64,000 nt of DNA from Photobacterium atrarenae (GTDB taxonomy: Bacteria; Pseudomonadota; Gammaproteobacteria; Enterobacterales; Vibrionaceae). Under the pieces are notes generated by a model that was not told the DNA's origin, did not search any database, and worked only from the letters and a program-made list of their open reading frames with translations. The stretch is from NCBI RefSeq assembly GCF_024380015.1, contig NZ_CP101508.1, positions 1,674,902-1,738,901 of the forward strand, written 5' to 3'. A program made the position numbers and the translations under genes. This document shows, piece by piece, positions 10,835-20,006 of this stretch (positions are counted from its first letter, which is position 1; each line of letters begins with the position of its first letter).

Positions 10835-10911
10835 GACTGGTCGGAACATCTGGCATTGATGAAAAGAGCAGCTATCCCCCTGAAATCCAGCGGGTCATTG
10901 GTCTAACCAAT
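10835..10911 (-). promoter_or_regulatory. Candidate operator sites upstream of glutamate dehydrogenase
   Basis: The 479-base gap 10631-11109 holds no gene. Two candidate sites are visible. A perfect inverted repeat ATTGGT-CTA-ACCAAT lies at 10897-10911. Fifty bases nearer the dehydrogenase, GACTGGTCGGAACATCT (10835-10851) resembles FadR-type operators at about 13 of 17 positions. Distance to the dehydrogenase start is 205-267 bases, so a long leader or an upstream promoter would be needed. No regulator can be assigned from sequence alone. Confidence 0.3.
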
Positions 10912-11109
10912 TATGAATACTGTCAATTTTTGTAGTGGTATACCGCTGTCAAAGCAGGGTGCCAGACGATAAAAACACCCCATCATGATATGTGTTCCTG
11001 CTCAAAGTGCAACCGAATGTTAAATATAAGTAAACAGCAATTCCAGGCGTAATACCAATATCGAAGTACTGTAGGAGGATACCTCCCGAATACAGCATCA
11101 GCATGACGG

Positions 11110-11334
11110 TCAGGTGATTTGCTCGATCCCTTCGATACGGTTCTGGGCATTCACCGTGACACGAAAACGCCCTTTGACTCCCAATTGGCTCAGGAATGGT
11201 CGAAATCGCGATGCCGGTAACTGCAGCTTCAATCCGTTGTCGGTCACGACCAACACAGTACTCGCTGCACCTGAATAATGATCCAGATATGCCTGGTAGC
11301 TGATATACATGGAAAAGATATAGTGTTTCATCAT
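11110..11334 (-). CDS. DUF2835 family small protein
   Basis: The 74-residue protein has the pattern of the DUF2835 family of Vibrionales and relatives: an N-terminal YIFSMYISYQAYLDHYSGAAS segment followed by the basic block LPASRFRPFLSQLGVKGRF. The function is unknown. It lies between pepN (upstream on the same strand, separated by a terminator) and the glutamate dehydrogenase gene, its usual position in Vibrio. Two adjacent ATG codons (11334 and 11331) could start it, and ribosome binding is weak (GAAGTGAA). It has no signal peptide or membrane segment, so it is probably cytoplasmic. Confidence 0.8.
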   Translation of the reverse strand: MMKHYIFSMYISYQAYLDHYSGAASTVLVVTDNGLKLQLPASRFRPFLSQLGVKGRFRVTVNAQNRIEGIEQIT

Positions 11335-11410
11335 TTCACTTCAAGCTATGACGTAGATTTACTCATTCACGCCTGCTTCTGCTTATTCGCATCTGCTCTT
11401 TAACAACATA

Positions 11411-11442
11411 AAGAAAATAAGGCCTCCGGTGTCAGAGGCCTT
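11411..11442 (-). terminator. Terminator after pepN
   Basis: AAGGCCTC and GAGGCCTT form an 8-bp stem with an 8-base loop, followed by ATTTTC on the minus strand, 25 bases past the pepN stop. Confidence 0.75.
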
Positions 11443-11467
11443 GATATTGTTTAGCTCAACGAGCAGA

Positions 11468-14092
11468 TTACTGCTCCAGCGCTTTCTGCACTTTTTCAAA
11501 CAGATCTTTTGCCAGATTCTCCAGCCCTGCCAGTTTCTCCAGCTCGGCACGCATCAGCGCCTGGCGCTGCGCATCATACTGACGATACTTCAGGAATGGT
11601 TCAATCAAACGAGACGCCACCTGTGGGTTACTGGTATTCAACGCCGTCAGGATCTCAGTCAGGAACTGATAGCCAGAGCCATCTTTGGCGTGGAATCGCA
11701 CCGGGTTGTTGGCACAGAAGCTGGCCACCAGGCTGCGGGTCCGGTTCGGGTTTTTCAGATCAAACGCCGGATGGGCCATGGTCGCGCGAACATTATCCAA
11801 CGCATTCTCTGCCGGGTTTTTCCCTTGCAAAATAAACCATTTATCCATCACCAGGCCATCATGGGTCCACTTGTCGCTGAAGTCCTTCATTTGTGCTTCA
11901 CGGCATGGCAGCTGTGCCCCATTGGCCGCAGACATCGCCGCCATGGTATCAGTCATGTTATCCGATTGCTGATACTGAGCCGAAGCCAGCTTGTCCCCCT
12001 GCTCGGTATTCGCCAGAAATGCCAGACAGCGGTTCCGCAGCGCGCGCTTGGCCATCGCATCATGCGCGATCGTGTACGCCGGTTGCGCCAGCGAATGGTA
12101 GATCGCTGACAGCTCATCAACCATTTCAGTCGCCAGCACTTTTTCCAGCTCGCTGACGACCTGATGAATCGCATCCACATCAACGGTTTCATACCAACCG
12201 GCAATTTCGTTTTCGCTCGGCAGGGTCAGCACTTCGGCGATAAATGCAGGATCCAGCGTCTCGTCCAGCAGAACGCCACGGAATGCATCAACGACAGACT
12301 CAGGCAGCGCAAATGCTTCACCCTGCTGCACGCGTTTCACGTTCTCGCGGATATACTTCGCCAGCAGGATCTGACCGGCATCCCAACGGGCAAAGGCATT
12401 ACGGGCATGCACCATCAGGAAGATCAGATCTTCATCACGGTAGTCATATTCCAGGATCACCGGTGCAGAGAACTCGCGCAACATTGAGATGACCGGCTCT
12501 TCGTCAACCTGCTCGAACTCAAACACTTGCTCAGCTTCGGTGACATCCAGCACATGGTGAATTTCTTTTCCATTACACTGTAACGCAATAACTTCGCCCT
12601 GGCGGTTATACAACTCGATATCAAACGGAATATGCAGCGGCAGCTTCTCTTCCTGGCCTGCTGTTGGTGCTGTATGCTGCTTAATCGTGACGCGGTAACG
12701 CTTCTGCGCGGCATCATATTCTGTTGCGACATTCACCACCGGCGTCCCGGCCTGGCTGTACCAGCGGCGGAACTGCGCCAGGCTGATCCCGGAAGCATCT
12801 TCCATCGCCTGAACAAAATCATCGCAAGTTGCAGCCGTGCCATCGTGGCGTTCAAAATACAACTTCATTCCTGCCTGGAACTTGGCTTCGCCCAGCAAGG
12901 TGTGCATCATCCGAATCACTTCACTACCCTTCTCGTATACGGTCAGGGTGTAGAAGTTATTCATCTCAATCACTTTTTCCGGACGGATAGGATGAGACAT
13001 CGGACCGCGATCTTCTGCAAACTGCGGGCCGCGCATGATCCGGACATTGTTGATTCGGTTGACCGGACGCGAGCCCAAATCAGACGAGAATTCCTGATCA
13101 CGGAATACGGTCAGGCCTTCTTTCAGGCTCAGCTGGAACCAGTCCCGACATGTCACCCGGTTCCCGGTCCAGTTGTGGAAGTACTCGTGGCCAATCACGG
13201 ACTCGATACCCTGATAGTCCGTATCGGTTGCAGTCGACGGGTTCGCCAGCACATATTTGGAGTTAAAGATGTTCAGCCCTTTATTCTCCATCGCCCCCAT
13301 GTTGAAGAAATCAACAGCAACGATCATGTAGATGTCCAGGTCGTATTCCAGTCCGAAGCGTTCTTCATCCCACTTCATGGAATTGATCAGCGAGGTCATC
13401 GCGTAATCGGCGCGATCCAGGTTGCCTTTATCGACAAAGATCTCCAGGGCAACATTGCGCCCACTTTTCGTGGTATAAGTATCGCGCAGCACATCAAAAT
13501 CGCCGGCGACCAGCGCAAACAAGTAGCTTGGTTTCGGGAACGGGTCTTCCCACTGTACCCAATGGCGGCCATTGTCCAGTTCACCGGCATCAATCCGGTT
13601 CCCGTTGCTCAGCAGGTATGGCATGGACGCTTGGTCGGCAATCACCTTGGTTTTAAAGCGCGCCAGGACATCCGGGCGATCGAGATAGAAGGTGATCCGA
13701 CGGAAGCCTTCTGCTTCACATTGGGTACAGAAGCCCTCACCTGACTTATACAAGCCTTCAAGCAGCGTGTTTTTCTGCGGGTTGATTTCGGTTTCAATGG
13801 TCAACTCGAACGCAGCCGGGACATTATGAATCGTCAAACCGCTGTCAGTCTCTTGATAATCCGTCCAGGATTCACCATTGATTTCCAAGCGTACCAGTTT
13901 CAGGCTATCGCCGTCTAAGATCAACGACGTGGCTTGCACTGCCTGACGCTTTACCTGGCTCACCGCAACAACACGGGTGGCCGTATCATGCAGGTCAAAC
14001 GTCAGGTCGATATCGGTAATGGTATAGTCTGGTGCCTGGTAATCTGCTCGATACTTGGCTGTCGGCTGTGTGGTGGTCGGTTGTTCGGCCAT
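11468..14092 (-). CDS. pepN: Aminopeptidase N (M1 family zinc metallopeptidase)
   Basis: The 874-residue protein closely follows E. coli PepN (870). It removes N-terminal residues from peptides in the cytoplasm. The visible catalytic set is the exopeptidase motif GAMEN (in FFNMGAMENKG), the zinc site HEYFHNW with a downstream glutamate in LSLKEGLTVFRDQEFSSD, and the transition-state tyrosine region NNFYTLTVYEKG. The N-terminal beta domain (KYRADYQAPDYTITDIDL) and C-terminal helical repeats are complete. The frame continues 19 codons upstream to 14149, but AAGGAAAC lies eight bases before the ATG at 14092 and the encoded MAEQPTTTQPTAKYR matches the family N-terminus, so 14092 is chosen. It is a single-gene unit ending in its own terminator. 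Confidence 0.96.
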   Translation of the reverse strand: MAEQPTTTQPTAKYRADYQAPDYTITDIDLTFDLHDTATRVVAVSQVKRQAVQATSLILDGDSLKLVRLEINGESWTDYQETDSGLTIHNVPAAFELTIETEINPQKNTLLEGLYKSGEGFCTQCEAEGFRRITFYLDRPDVLARFKTKVIADQASMPYLLSNGNRIDAGELDNGRHWVQWEDPFPKPSYLFALVAGDFDVLRDTYTTKSGRNVALEIFVDKGNLDRADYAMTSLINSMKWDEERFGLEYDLDIYMIVAVDFFNMGAMENKGLNIFNSKYVLANPSTATDTDYQGIESVIGHEYFHNWTGNRVTCRDWFQLSLKEGLTVFRDQEFSSDLGSRPVNRINNVRIMRGPQFAEDRGPMSHPIRPEKVIEMNNFYTLTVYEKGSEVIRMMHTLLGEAKFQAGMKLYFERHDGTAATCDDFVQAMEDASGISLAQFRRWYSQAGTPVVNVATEYDAAQKRYRVTIKQHTAPTAGQEEKLPLHIPFDIELYNRQGEVIALQCNGKEIHHVLDVTEAEQVFEFEQVDEEPVISMLREFSAPVILEYDYRDEDLIFLMVHARNAFARWDAGQILLAKYIRENVKRVQQGEAFALPESVVDAFRGVLLDETLDPAFIAEVLTLPSENEIAGWYETVDVDAIHQVVSELEKVLATEMVDELSAIYHSLAQPAYTIAHDAMAKRALRNRCLAFLANTEQGDKLASAQYQQSDNMTDTMAAMSAANGAQLPCREAQMKDFSDKWTHDGLVMDKWFILQGKNPAENALDNVRATMAHPAFDLKNPNRTRSLVASFCANNPVRFHAKDGSGYQFLTEILTALNTSNPQVASRLIEPFLKYRQYDAQRQALMRAELEKLAGLENLAKDLFEKVQKALEQ

Positions 14093-14411
14093 ATTCGGTT
14101 TCCTTGTTTTTTCCGCCATGGCGGTGATGCCATGATGAGCGGCTGACACCTGTCATTATTCTGTCTTTGCGGCTGCCTCACAAGAGCAGCCAGCCGGTTT
14201 CATAGACAGACACCACGGGAATCACGTATTCCGGGGCATCCTATTGCCTATTCTTAAAAAAGCGATCGTAGTACGTCTTATCTCCCCGAAATACCATTGC
14301 AAATACAGGGTTAAGAAGACGAAATCCAGAAGATTACTCTTTATGAAAATAATATGGTGAGCAGACTTGTTGTTTTCAAGGTTTCGGCGTAAGGTACGTC
14401 CCTATTTTTTT

Positions 14412-14445
14412 AGTCTATTTGGGATGCTTACGGCCAAAATAGACT
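14412..14445 (+). promoter_or_regulatory. Inverted repeat in the pncB promoter region
   Basis: AGTCTATTT (14412-14420) and AAATAGACT (14437-14445) form a perfect 9-bp inverted repeat with a 16-base centre, 47 bases before pncB. The repeat centres lie 25 bp apart. Allowing one mismatch, the arms extend inward with GG/CC pairs to a 12-bp stem, so an RNA hairpin is the alternative. NAD-salvage genes are commonly repressed by NadR or NrtR, but I do not recognise this as either consensus. The rest of the gap between pepN and pncB (14093-14492) shows no gene. Confidence 0.45.
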
Positions 14446-14492
14446 CAAAATAATGTAATATTCTCGGATTGCGATAGACAACTACATTAGCT

Positions 14493-15695
14493 ATGACTCA
14501 TACAGGACACACTGGGGTAATCGAATCCCTGCTTGATACTGATGCATATAAATTGCATATGCAGCAAGCGATTTTTCATCAATACCCTAATATTGAAGCG
14601 GTTGCAGAGTTTCATTGCCGTAGCCAAGAAGACCTTCGTCCTTACTGCCACGACATTCAAGCCCAGATCAATCAACTGGGTACGCTCTCCTTTACAGAAG
14701 ATGAGCTGGCCTACCTGGCGACACTGCCTTTCTTCACCGCCGATTACCTGGACTACCTGAAAACCTTCAAGCTCAACAGTGATCAGGTTAATGTTGATGC
14801 CTCCGGCGAACAGCTGACTATTAAAATCACCGGTAAATGGCTCGATATCATTCTGTGGGAAGTGCCGCTACTGGCGGTCATTAGCGAAGTTCGCTCATCA
14901 ATATGCTATCCGGAATCCTCGACAGAAGATGCCATTGAGCGACTCAAAGTGAAGCTGGCAAATTTCTACCAAAAAGCAAAAGCAGGCGACACCGATTTAA
15001 GCGAATTTGCATTGGTCGACTTCGGTACCCGTCGCCGTTTTTCCAAAGCCGTCCACGAAACGATTGTTGATTATCTGAAAGAGAACGTGCCGGAGTTCAA
15101 AGGTACCTCCAACTACCACCTGGCCCATACCCGCGGCTTAACGCCCGTCGGTACCCAGGCGCATGAGTGGTTCCAGGCACACCAGCAACTGGCCGGCGAG
15201 TTGGCAGATTCCCAGCAATTGGCTCTGAACCGCTGGTTACAGGAGTATCCGGATTCACTCGGAATTGCCCTCACCGACTGCATCAACATGGATGCCTTCC
15301 TACGCGACTTTGACCTGCGCTTATCGGAGCGCTTTAGCGGCCTGCGTCATGACAGCGGGGACCCGATTGCCTGGGGTGAAAAAGCAATCCGCCACTATGA
15401 ATCGCTGGGCATTGATCCAAAGAGCAAGACACTGGTTTTCTCCGACAGCCTGACCCTGGATAAAGCCTTGGAGATCTACAAACAGTTTGCCCACCGCGTT
15501 AACCTCAGCTTCGGGATCGGCACCCAACTGACTTGTGACTTGCCGGGTGTGGATACCCTGAACATCGTCATTAAGCTGACTGAATGTGAAGGTCGTCCGG
15601 TTGCGAAAATTTCTGATGAGCCCGGCAAAAGCATCTGCCAGGATGAAGACTACCTGTTGCAGCTTCGTCAAGCCTTTAAGCTGGCCAATAGCTGA
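14493..15695 (+). CDS. pncB: Nicotinate phosphoribosyltransferase
   Basis: The 400-residue enzyme joins nicotinate with PRPP, with ATP hydrolysis, to form nicotinate mononucleotide in the NAD salvage pathway. Family signatures visible are the N-terminal [17 protein letters not shown], the substrate-site segment [10 protein letters not shown] at about residue 170, [15 protein letters not shown] with the phosphorylated-histidine region, and C-terminal [12 protein letters not shown] followed by [19 protein letters not shown]. Length equals E. coli PncB. No good Shine-Dalgarno sequence precedes the ATG at 14493 but the N-terminus fits the family. It is a single plus-strand gene with its own terminator, convergent with the following minus-strand gene. 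Confidence 0.96.
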   Translation: MTHTGHTGVIESLLDTDAYKLHMQQAIFHQYPNIEAVAEFHCRSQEDLRPYCHDIQAQINQLGTLSFTEDELAYLATLPFFTADYLDYLKTFKLNSDQVNVDASGEQLTIKITGKWLDIILWEVPLLAVISEVRSSICYPESSTEDAIERLKVKLANFYQKAKAGDTDLSEFALVDFGTRRRFSKAVHETIVDYLKENVPEFKGTSNYHLAHTRGLTPVGTQAHEWFQAHQQLAGELADSQQLALNRWLQEYPDSLGIALTDCINMDAFLRDFDLRLSERFSGLRHDSGDPIAWGEKAIRHYESLGIDPKSKTLVFSDSLTLDKALEIYKQFAHRVNLSFGIGTQLTCDLPGVDTLNIVIKLTECEGRPVAKISDEPGKSICQDEDYLLQLRQAFKLANS

Positions 15696-15713
15696 ATTCC
15701 CCTCTTACTCAGC

Positions 15714-15746
15714 AAAAAAGGCTTGCCACTACTGGCAAGCCTTTTT
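15714..15746 (+). terminator. Terminator after pncB
   Basis: Perfect 14-bp stem (15715-15728 with 15733-15746) including AAAAAGGCTTGCCA and its complement, ending in TTTTT. Two tandem copies of a 12-bp unit, GATGTTCATGAA, follow at 15756-15779. Confidence 0.9.
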
Positions 15747-15803
15747 GATGCCGTTGATGTTCATGAAGATGTTCATGAAGCATCGTGGACCCAGATCACC
15801 CCA

Positions 15804-16457
15804 CTACTCTCGCACCATCACCGCTTCCATACCGAATTGCTTATTGGTCAAGGTCAGGGTATCTGATCCCAGACGGAATTGGCTGTCATGCTGGCCATCT
15901 TCATAAATCAGCACAATGCGGTCATCTTCAATAAAGTAAATACCCTGGTGCTCGCGGTTCCGTCCGTCATCACCGGAGACCTTGGCCGAGAACAGAAAGT
16001 CAGGCCGCAGAGAAATGGCTAACTCAGAAACCCCATCGCCGACATCCCGTCCTGAAATCCGCGATGAACGCCAGTTCCCCGGCAGGTTTTCTGGTGCCAA
16101 CTTAGTAAAACGCGCGCCATCAAGAATGAATTGGTTATAACTGAGCAGGTAACTATGTTGTTGTTCCGGTTGACCTTTAGCCCGGAAAATAACCGAGCTT
16201 TCATCGATATCATATATCCCTTCCCAGGCTTCGATCGTCCCGTCGACCTGAAGCAAACGAATCACAAACTGATAGGAAGATTTAAACTTGATATTCATTG
16301 CCCGGTAACTGACGCCATCGGTCACCACCCCGTCGTTGGTGCTACTGAACCAATACCAGTCACCCAACAATAAAGGGTAATCAAACTCTGTTAAATCATC
16401 GGCATAGGAAAATGAACTAAAGAATAACACAACCGCGAGCAGTGACGATTTCAACAT
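15804..16457 (-). CDS. Secreted protein of unknown function
   Basis: I do not recognise this 217-residue protein. It begins with a clear Sec signal peptide (MLKSSLLAVVLFFSSFSYA, cleavage after residue 19), so it is exported, probably to the periplasm. The mature part is rich in beta-strand patterns and contains two similar halves, each with a W-x-S or W-y-W opening (GDWYWFSS near 32; GNWRSSRISG near 126), an aromatic/basic middle, and a D-D-S/R-I/V turn (YDIDESSVIF; YFIEDDRIVLIYEDGQ). This suggests an internally duplicated lipocalin-like or beta-barrel fold; that is inference. It is convergent with pncB and separate from prc, which has its own terminator. No function should be assigned. Confidence 0.8.
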   Translation of the reverse strand: MLKSSLLAVVLFFSSFSYADDLTEFDYPLLLGDWYWFSSTNDGVVTDGVSYRAMNIKFKSSYQFVIRLLQVDGTIEAWEGIYDIDESSVIFRAKGQPEQQHSYLLSYNQFILDGARFTKLAPENLPGNWRSSRISGRDVGDGVSELAISLRPDFLFSAKVSGDDGRNREHQGIYFIEDDRIVLIYEDGQHDSQFRLGSDTLTLTNKQFGMEAVMVRE

Positions 16458-16661
16458 AGCGCTACCCCAACAACAAAATGAAGTCCTTCTTAAACCCTAG
16501 TCGGCAAACAGGCGCTACGCATAAAAATGATGAGCAATCTCACACGAATTCCGGCGGCCATCTCACTCTTAAGACATGCCTGAACACGAGAAGAAACTGT
16601 GAATACAAGGGAATAGAACACCTGCGTGCTGCGGCGCGTGCACAAACATAAAATACAGGCA

Positions 16662-16692
16662 TAAAAAAACGGTACCGGAATCGGTACCGTTT
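16662..16692 (-). terminator. Terminator after prc
   Basis: AACGGTACC and GGTACCGTT (16668-16676 with 16683-16691) form a perfect 9-bp stem with a six-base loop, followed by TTTTTTAT on the minus strand. It closes the proQ-prc operon. Confidence 0.85.
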
Positions 16693-16714
16693 GAGACGAA
16701 CAATGGTAAAAAGC

Positions 16715-18715
16715 TTAGCTTGATGCCCTGATCAAGTCCGCAGTGATCGCCACCGCCTCATCAAGGTAGGCATCCGGTGCTTCGTAATCTTTAGGAATGT
16801 CATCTAAAGTTGCGAATACCTTTTTACCCATCGCTTTCTGACGCTTATTCAGGCGAGCCAAACGTTCAACATCATCTTTCTCCTGCTCAGCAATTCGTTT
16901 CTGCTCATTCAGAGAAATCGTATTCACATCTTTCTCTTGCTGATAACGCTTGATGTCTTCCAGAATAAAGCCAAACTCCAGATCTGACTTAATCCGGCTT
17001 TCGTGCTTCGCGATCAGGTTTTTCAGCATTGGTGAGAAGTTATACACCTTCTGGTATTTCGCCGGCTTAATGCTGTCCCAAGGCAAGGCGTTATCTTCTA
17101 CACTTTCACCCGTTTCTGACGGATCAACCGCTGACGGGAATGGGACATCCGGGACAACCCCCAAATTCTGAGTGCTGCCGCCATTAATCCGGTAGAACTT
17201 CTGAATGGTGTACTGCACATGGCCCAATGGCTGATCAAATAAATCATAAATATGATTCAGCGAGCGGTGTTGCTGTACTGTACCTTTCCCGAACGATTGC
17301 TCACCAAGAACCACAGCACGGCCATAATCTTGCATCGCAGCCGCAAAGATCTCAGACGCCGATGCACTGTAACGGTTGACCAGAACGGTCAGCGGATTAT
17401 CAAAGTAAACTCGATCATCAGAATCGCCGTTTACTTTCACCCGACCATAACTATCACGCACCTGCACTACCGGACCACTGTTAATAAACAGCCCGGTCAG
17501 CGCGGTGGCTTCTGTCAGCGCACCACCACCATTGTTCCGCAAGTCAATCACAATACCATCGACTTGCTGATTATTGAGTTCAGCCAGCTCTTTCTTGGTA
17601 TCTTCCGACAGGCCGACATAGAAGCTCGGGATTTCGATCACCCCGATCTTGCGCCCTTGCGAAAACTTAACTTCGGACTTAACGGCTCGATCTTCCAGAC
17701 GGATCTTGTCACGAACAATCGTAACATCATAACTTTTGGTATTGCTCCCTTCCGGCAGGATCTGCAGTTTCACTTTGCTGCCTTTCGGGCCTTTGATTAG
17801 CTGAACCACATCATCCAGACGCCAGCCAACCACATCTACCATTTCCTTGCCGTCTTGCGCAACACCGATAATTCGATCCCCTGCCGACAAGCGTTTGGAG
17901 TCTGAAGCAGGTCCACCTGCAACCAGCGAGCGGATCACGGTATAGTCATCCACCACTTGCAACACCGCCCCAATCCCTTCCAGGGACAGGTTCATTTCTG
18001 CCTGGAACTGCTCGGCATTTCTCGGCGACAGGTAACTGGTGTGCGGATCGACTTCACGGGCAAACGCATTCATATAAATCTGAAACACATCCTCATTATG
18101 AGTCTGAGTCAGACGCTTGAGCGCATTGTTATACCGCTTGCTGAGCGTTTCTTTGATCTCAGGCCATTTCTTGCCGGTGAGCTTCAGGTTCAGCGCATCG
18201 TATTTCACCCGCTTGCGCCAAATCTCATTGAGTTCGTTGCGATCTTTTGGCCACGGCAATTCCGAACGGTCAATCACAAAGTCTTCATCAGCCGTGAAGG
18301 TGATTTCCCGATCAAGCAATGTCAGGGCATATTGATAGCGGTCATATCGACGCTTGAGAGATTTATTAAAAATATCATAAGCAGCAGTGGACTCACCGCG
18401 TTTCAGCTGGTCATCCAACTGATACTGCCACTGTTCAAACTGTCGGACATCCGACGCGGTAAGGAAGCTTTTATTGAAGTCCAACATTTCGATGTAGCGT
18501 TCAAAAATGCTGGCCGAGAACTGATCGTCTAAGCTGAATTGCTTGTAATGCGAACGGGTAAACCGCGACGCTATCCTTTTGCTAGCCGTGGCATGTTGCT
18601 TTTCGGGCACCAGCACCGGCAAATCACTTAGCGAATATTTTGCCTCAAGGGCTTGTGCTGAAGCTGCCAGCATCATGCCGGCAGCGATCAGTGAGAAACG
18701 GAATCGACATTTCAT
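16715..18715 (-). CDS. prc: Tail-specific (carboxy-terminal processing) protease Prc
   Basis: The 666-residue S41 protease acts in the periplasm and degrades or trims proteins with nonpolar C-termini; in E. coli it processes FtsI and degrades MepS with NlpI. It has a signal peptide (about 1-22, ending ASAQA), an N-terminal helical domain, a PDZ domain at about 240-325 (LEGIGAVLQVVDDYTVIRSL) and the S41 catalytic core. The Ser-Lys dyad is Ser452 in NRYSASASEIF and Lys477 in GEQSFGKGTVQQ. The charged C-terminal region is complete. The gene follows proQ after 17 bases on the same strand, the conserved enterobacterial and Vibrio arrangement, and ends at a strong terminator. Confidence 0.97.
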   Translation of the reverse strand: MKCRFRFSLIAAGMMLAASAQALEAKYSLSDLPVLVPEKQHATASKRIASRFTRSHYKQFSLDDQFSASIFERYIEMLDFNKSFLTASDVRQFEQWQYQLDDQLKRGESTAAYDIFNKSLKRRYDRYQYALTLLDREITFTADEDFVIDRSELPWPKDRNELNEIWRKRVKYDALNLKLTGKKWPEIKETLSKRYNNALKRLTQTHNEDVFQIYMNAFAREVDPHTSYLSPRNAEQFQAEMNLSLEGIGAVLQVVDDYTVIRSLVAGGPASDSKRLSAGDRIIGVAQDGKEMVDVVGWRLDDVVQLIKGPKGSKVKLQILPEGSNTKSYDVTIVRDKIRLEDRAVKSEVKFSQGRKIGVIEIPSFYVGLSEDTKKELAELNNQQVDGIVIDLRNNGGGALTEATALTGLFINSGPVVQVRDSYGRVKVNGDSDDRVYFDNPLTVLVNRYSASASEIFAAAMQDYGRAVVLGEQSFGKGTVQQHRSLNHIYDLFDQPLGHVQYTIQKFYRINGGSTQNLGVVPDVPFPSAVDPSETGESVEDNALPWDSIKPAKYQKVYNFSPMLKNLIAKHESRIKSDLEFGFILEDIKRYQQEKDVNTISLNEQKRIAEQEKDDVERLARLNKRQKAMGKKVFATLDDIPKDYEAPDAYLDEAVAITADLIRASS

Positions 18716-18732
18716 ACGTCGAGCATTCTCCT

Positions 18733-19377
18733 TTACGAACGAAGGTGCTCCGCTTTAACAACCATGGTCAACCCATTGGTTAAACGTACACGTACATCGC
18801 CCTTATTAATTTCAACGATAGTCGCCGGCATGTTTCCGTTGCCCATGTTGACACTGACAGATTTACCAACGGTAACTTCATCAGCGTTCAGTGCACGGGT
18901 CGTTTCTGCTGGCTTTTTATTTAGCTTAGTCGTTTTTTGTTTGGTGCTCTTAGGTTTAGACGATTTCGCGCGAATTTTTTTCGTCTTCTCCTCACCATCT
19001 TGGCTTGCAGCAGCTTTCGCTTCTGCCTGCTCTTTACGGCGAGCACGGACACGGGCCTTGCTCTCTTCAAGTGCTTTTTTCGCGTGCTCTACGTGTTCCT
19101 CTTCCAGCACGCCACACTCGTTGCCGTCAAGATCAACACGACTGACACCGGCTTTCACACCGTGCAGGTAACGCCAGGAAGAAGTGTATTGACGCAGTGC
19201 AGTACGCAGCTGGGTCTTACTCACCTTCGGGTCTTCGCTCAGACGTTCTGCCAGCTCTTGGAAGATACCAATTTTCAGTGGCTTAGCTTCACCTTCAACG
19301 GTAAAGCATTTTGGGAAACGCTCAGCAATGTAGGCAATCACTTCTTTACTGTTCGTTAGCTTTTCAGAGTTTTCCAT
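18733..19377 (-). CDS. proQ: RNA chaperone ProQ
   Basis: The 214-residue protein has the FinO/ProQ RNA-binding domain at the N-terminus (residues about 1-120: [47 protein letters not shown]). A lysine- and alanine-rich linker follows (about 125-165), then a C-terminal Tudor-like domain ([20 protein letters not shown]). ProQ binds structured sRNAs and mRNA 3' ends; its link to prc and osmoregulation is known from E. coli. A TTG five codons further out (19392) could start it, but AGGAAAG sits seven bases before the ATG at 19377, so that start is preferred. It forms an operon with prc downstream and lies below msrC, as in E. coli. Confidence 0.95.
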   Translation of the reverse strand: MENSEKLTNSKEVIAYIAERFPKCFTVEGEAKPLKIGIFQELAERLSEDPKVSKTQLRTALRQYTSSWRYLHGVKAGVSRVDLDGNECGVLEEEHVEHAKKALEESKARVRARRKEQAEAKAAASQDGEEKTKKIRAKSSKPKSTKQKTTKLNKKPAETTRALNADEVTVGKSVSVNMGNGNMPATIVEINKGDVRVRLTNGLTMVVKAEHLRS

Positions 19378-19485
19378 GGACTTTCCTGACAATGCGAGTG
19401 AGACTCGCCTTTAGTACTTTGATCAAAAAGAAATTGTCTCGCTATTATAGTTACCTAGCACTGAAAAACCACAATAAGCATTCAA

Positions 19486-19944
19486 TTAGAGCCTTTTTTG
19501 TAATTCCTTGACCAAACTCACTAGCCCATCCTCATCGGATTGGTCAAATCTTGATAAAGTTGGGCTATCAATGTCCAGTACACCACAAAGCTCACCATCC
19601 ACACTGAATGGAATGACAATCTCAGAGTTACTGGCGGCGTCACAGGCAATATGCCCTTCAAACTGGTGCACATCCGCAATCCGCTGCACTTTATTTTCAG
19701 CGATGGCTGTACCACACACACCTCGCCCTACCGGGATGCGCACACACGCCGGGTTGCCCTGGAACGGACCGAGAACCAGCTGTTCGCCTTTCAGAAAGTA
19801 GAAGCCGGCCCAGTTAATATCTTCTAACTCCATAAAGAGTAACGCACTAATATTAGAGATATTAGCAATCAGATCCGGCTCGCCTTCAACCAGTGATATC
19901 GCTTGTTTTGTGAGTCTTTCGTAAAACGCTGACTTATTTTCCAT
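19486..19944 (-). CDS. msrC: Free methionine-(R)-sulfoxide reductase (GAF domain, YebR family)
   Basis: The 152-residue single-domain GAF protein reduces free methionine-R-sulfoxide in the cytoplasm. The three cysteines used by the fRMsr family are all present, in GNPACVRIPVG, GRGVCGTAIA and GHIACDAASNSE, so it should be active. The N-terminal MENKSAFYERLTKQAISL and C-terminal GVLDIDSPTLSRFDQSDE regions also fit. A good AAGGAG lies seven bases before the ATG. It is the first gene of the msrC-proQ-prc order seen in E. coli, though 108 bases separate it from proQ. Its start is 62 bases from the divergent ABC transporter start, with a Fur-like site between them. Confidence 0.94.
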   Translation of the reverse strand: MENKSAFYERLTKQAISLVEGEPDLIANISNISALLFMELEDINWAGFYFLKGEQLVLGPFQGNPACVRIPVGRGVCGTAIAENKVQRIADVHQFEGHIACDAASNSEIVIPFSVDGELCGVLDIDSPTLSRFDQSDEDGLVSLVKELQKRL

Positions 19945-19984
19945 GGCTTACTCCTTAATTAGCCTCTAAAATAGAACCCTTTGT

Positions 19985-20003
19985 AATAATAGGAATCATT
20001 ATC
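19985..20003 (+). promoter_or_regulatory. Fur-box-like operator between msrC and the ABC transporter
   Basis: AATAATAGGAATCATTATC matches the 19-base Fur consensus at 15 of 19 positions, with a perfect right half-site (AATCATTATC). It ends three bases before the GTG start of the ABC transporter, so Fur bound here would block translation initiation or a closely placed promoter. It suggests iron-dependent repression, mainly of the transporter and possibly of msrC. Confidence 0.6.
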
Positions 20004-20006
20004 ACT

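Noticed and set aside
15756..15779. Two tandem copies of a 12-bp unit after the pncB terminator
   Set aside because: Two copies only, with no flanking feature; likely simple slippage and too short to mean anything.
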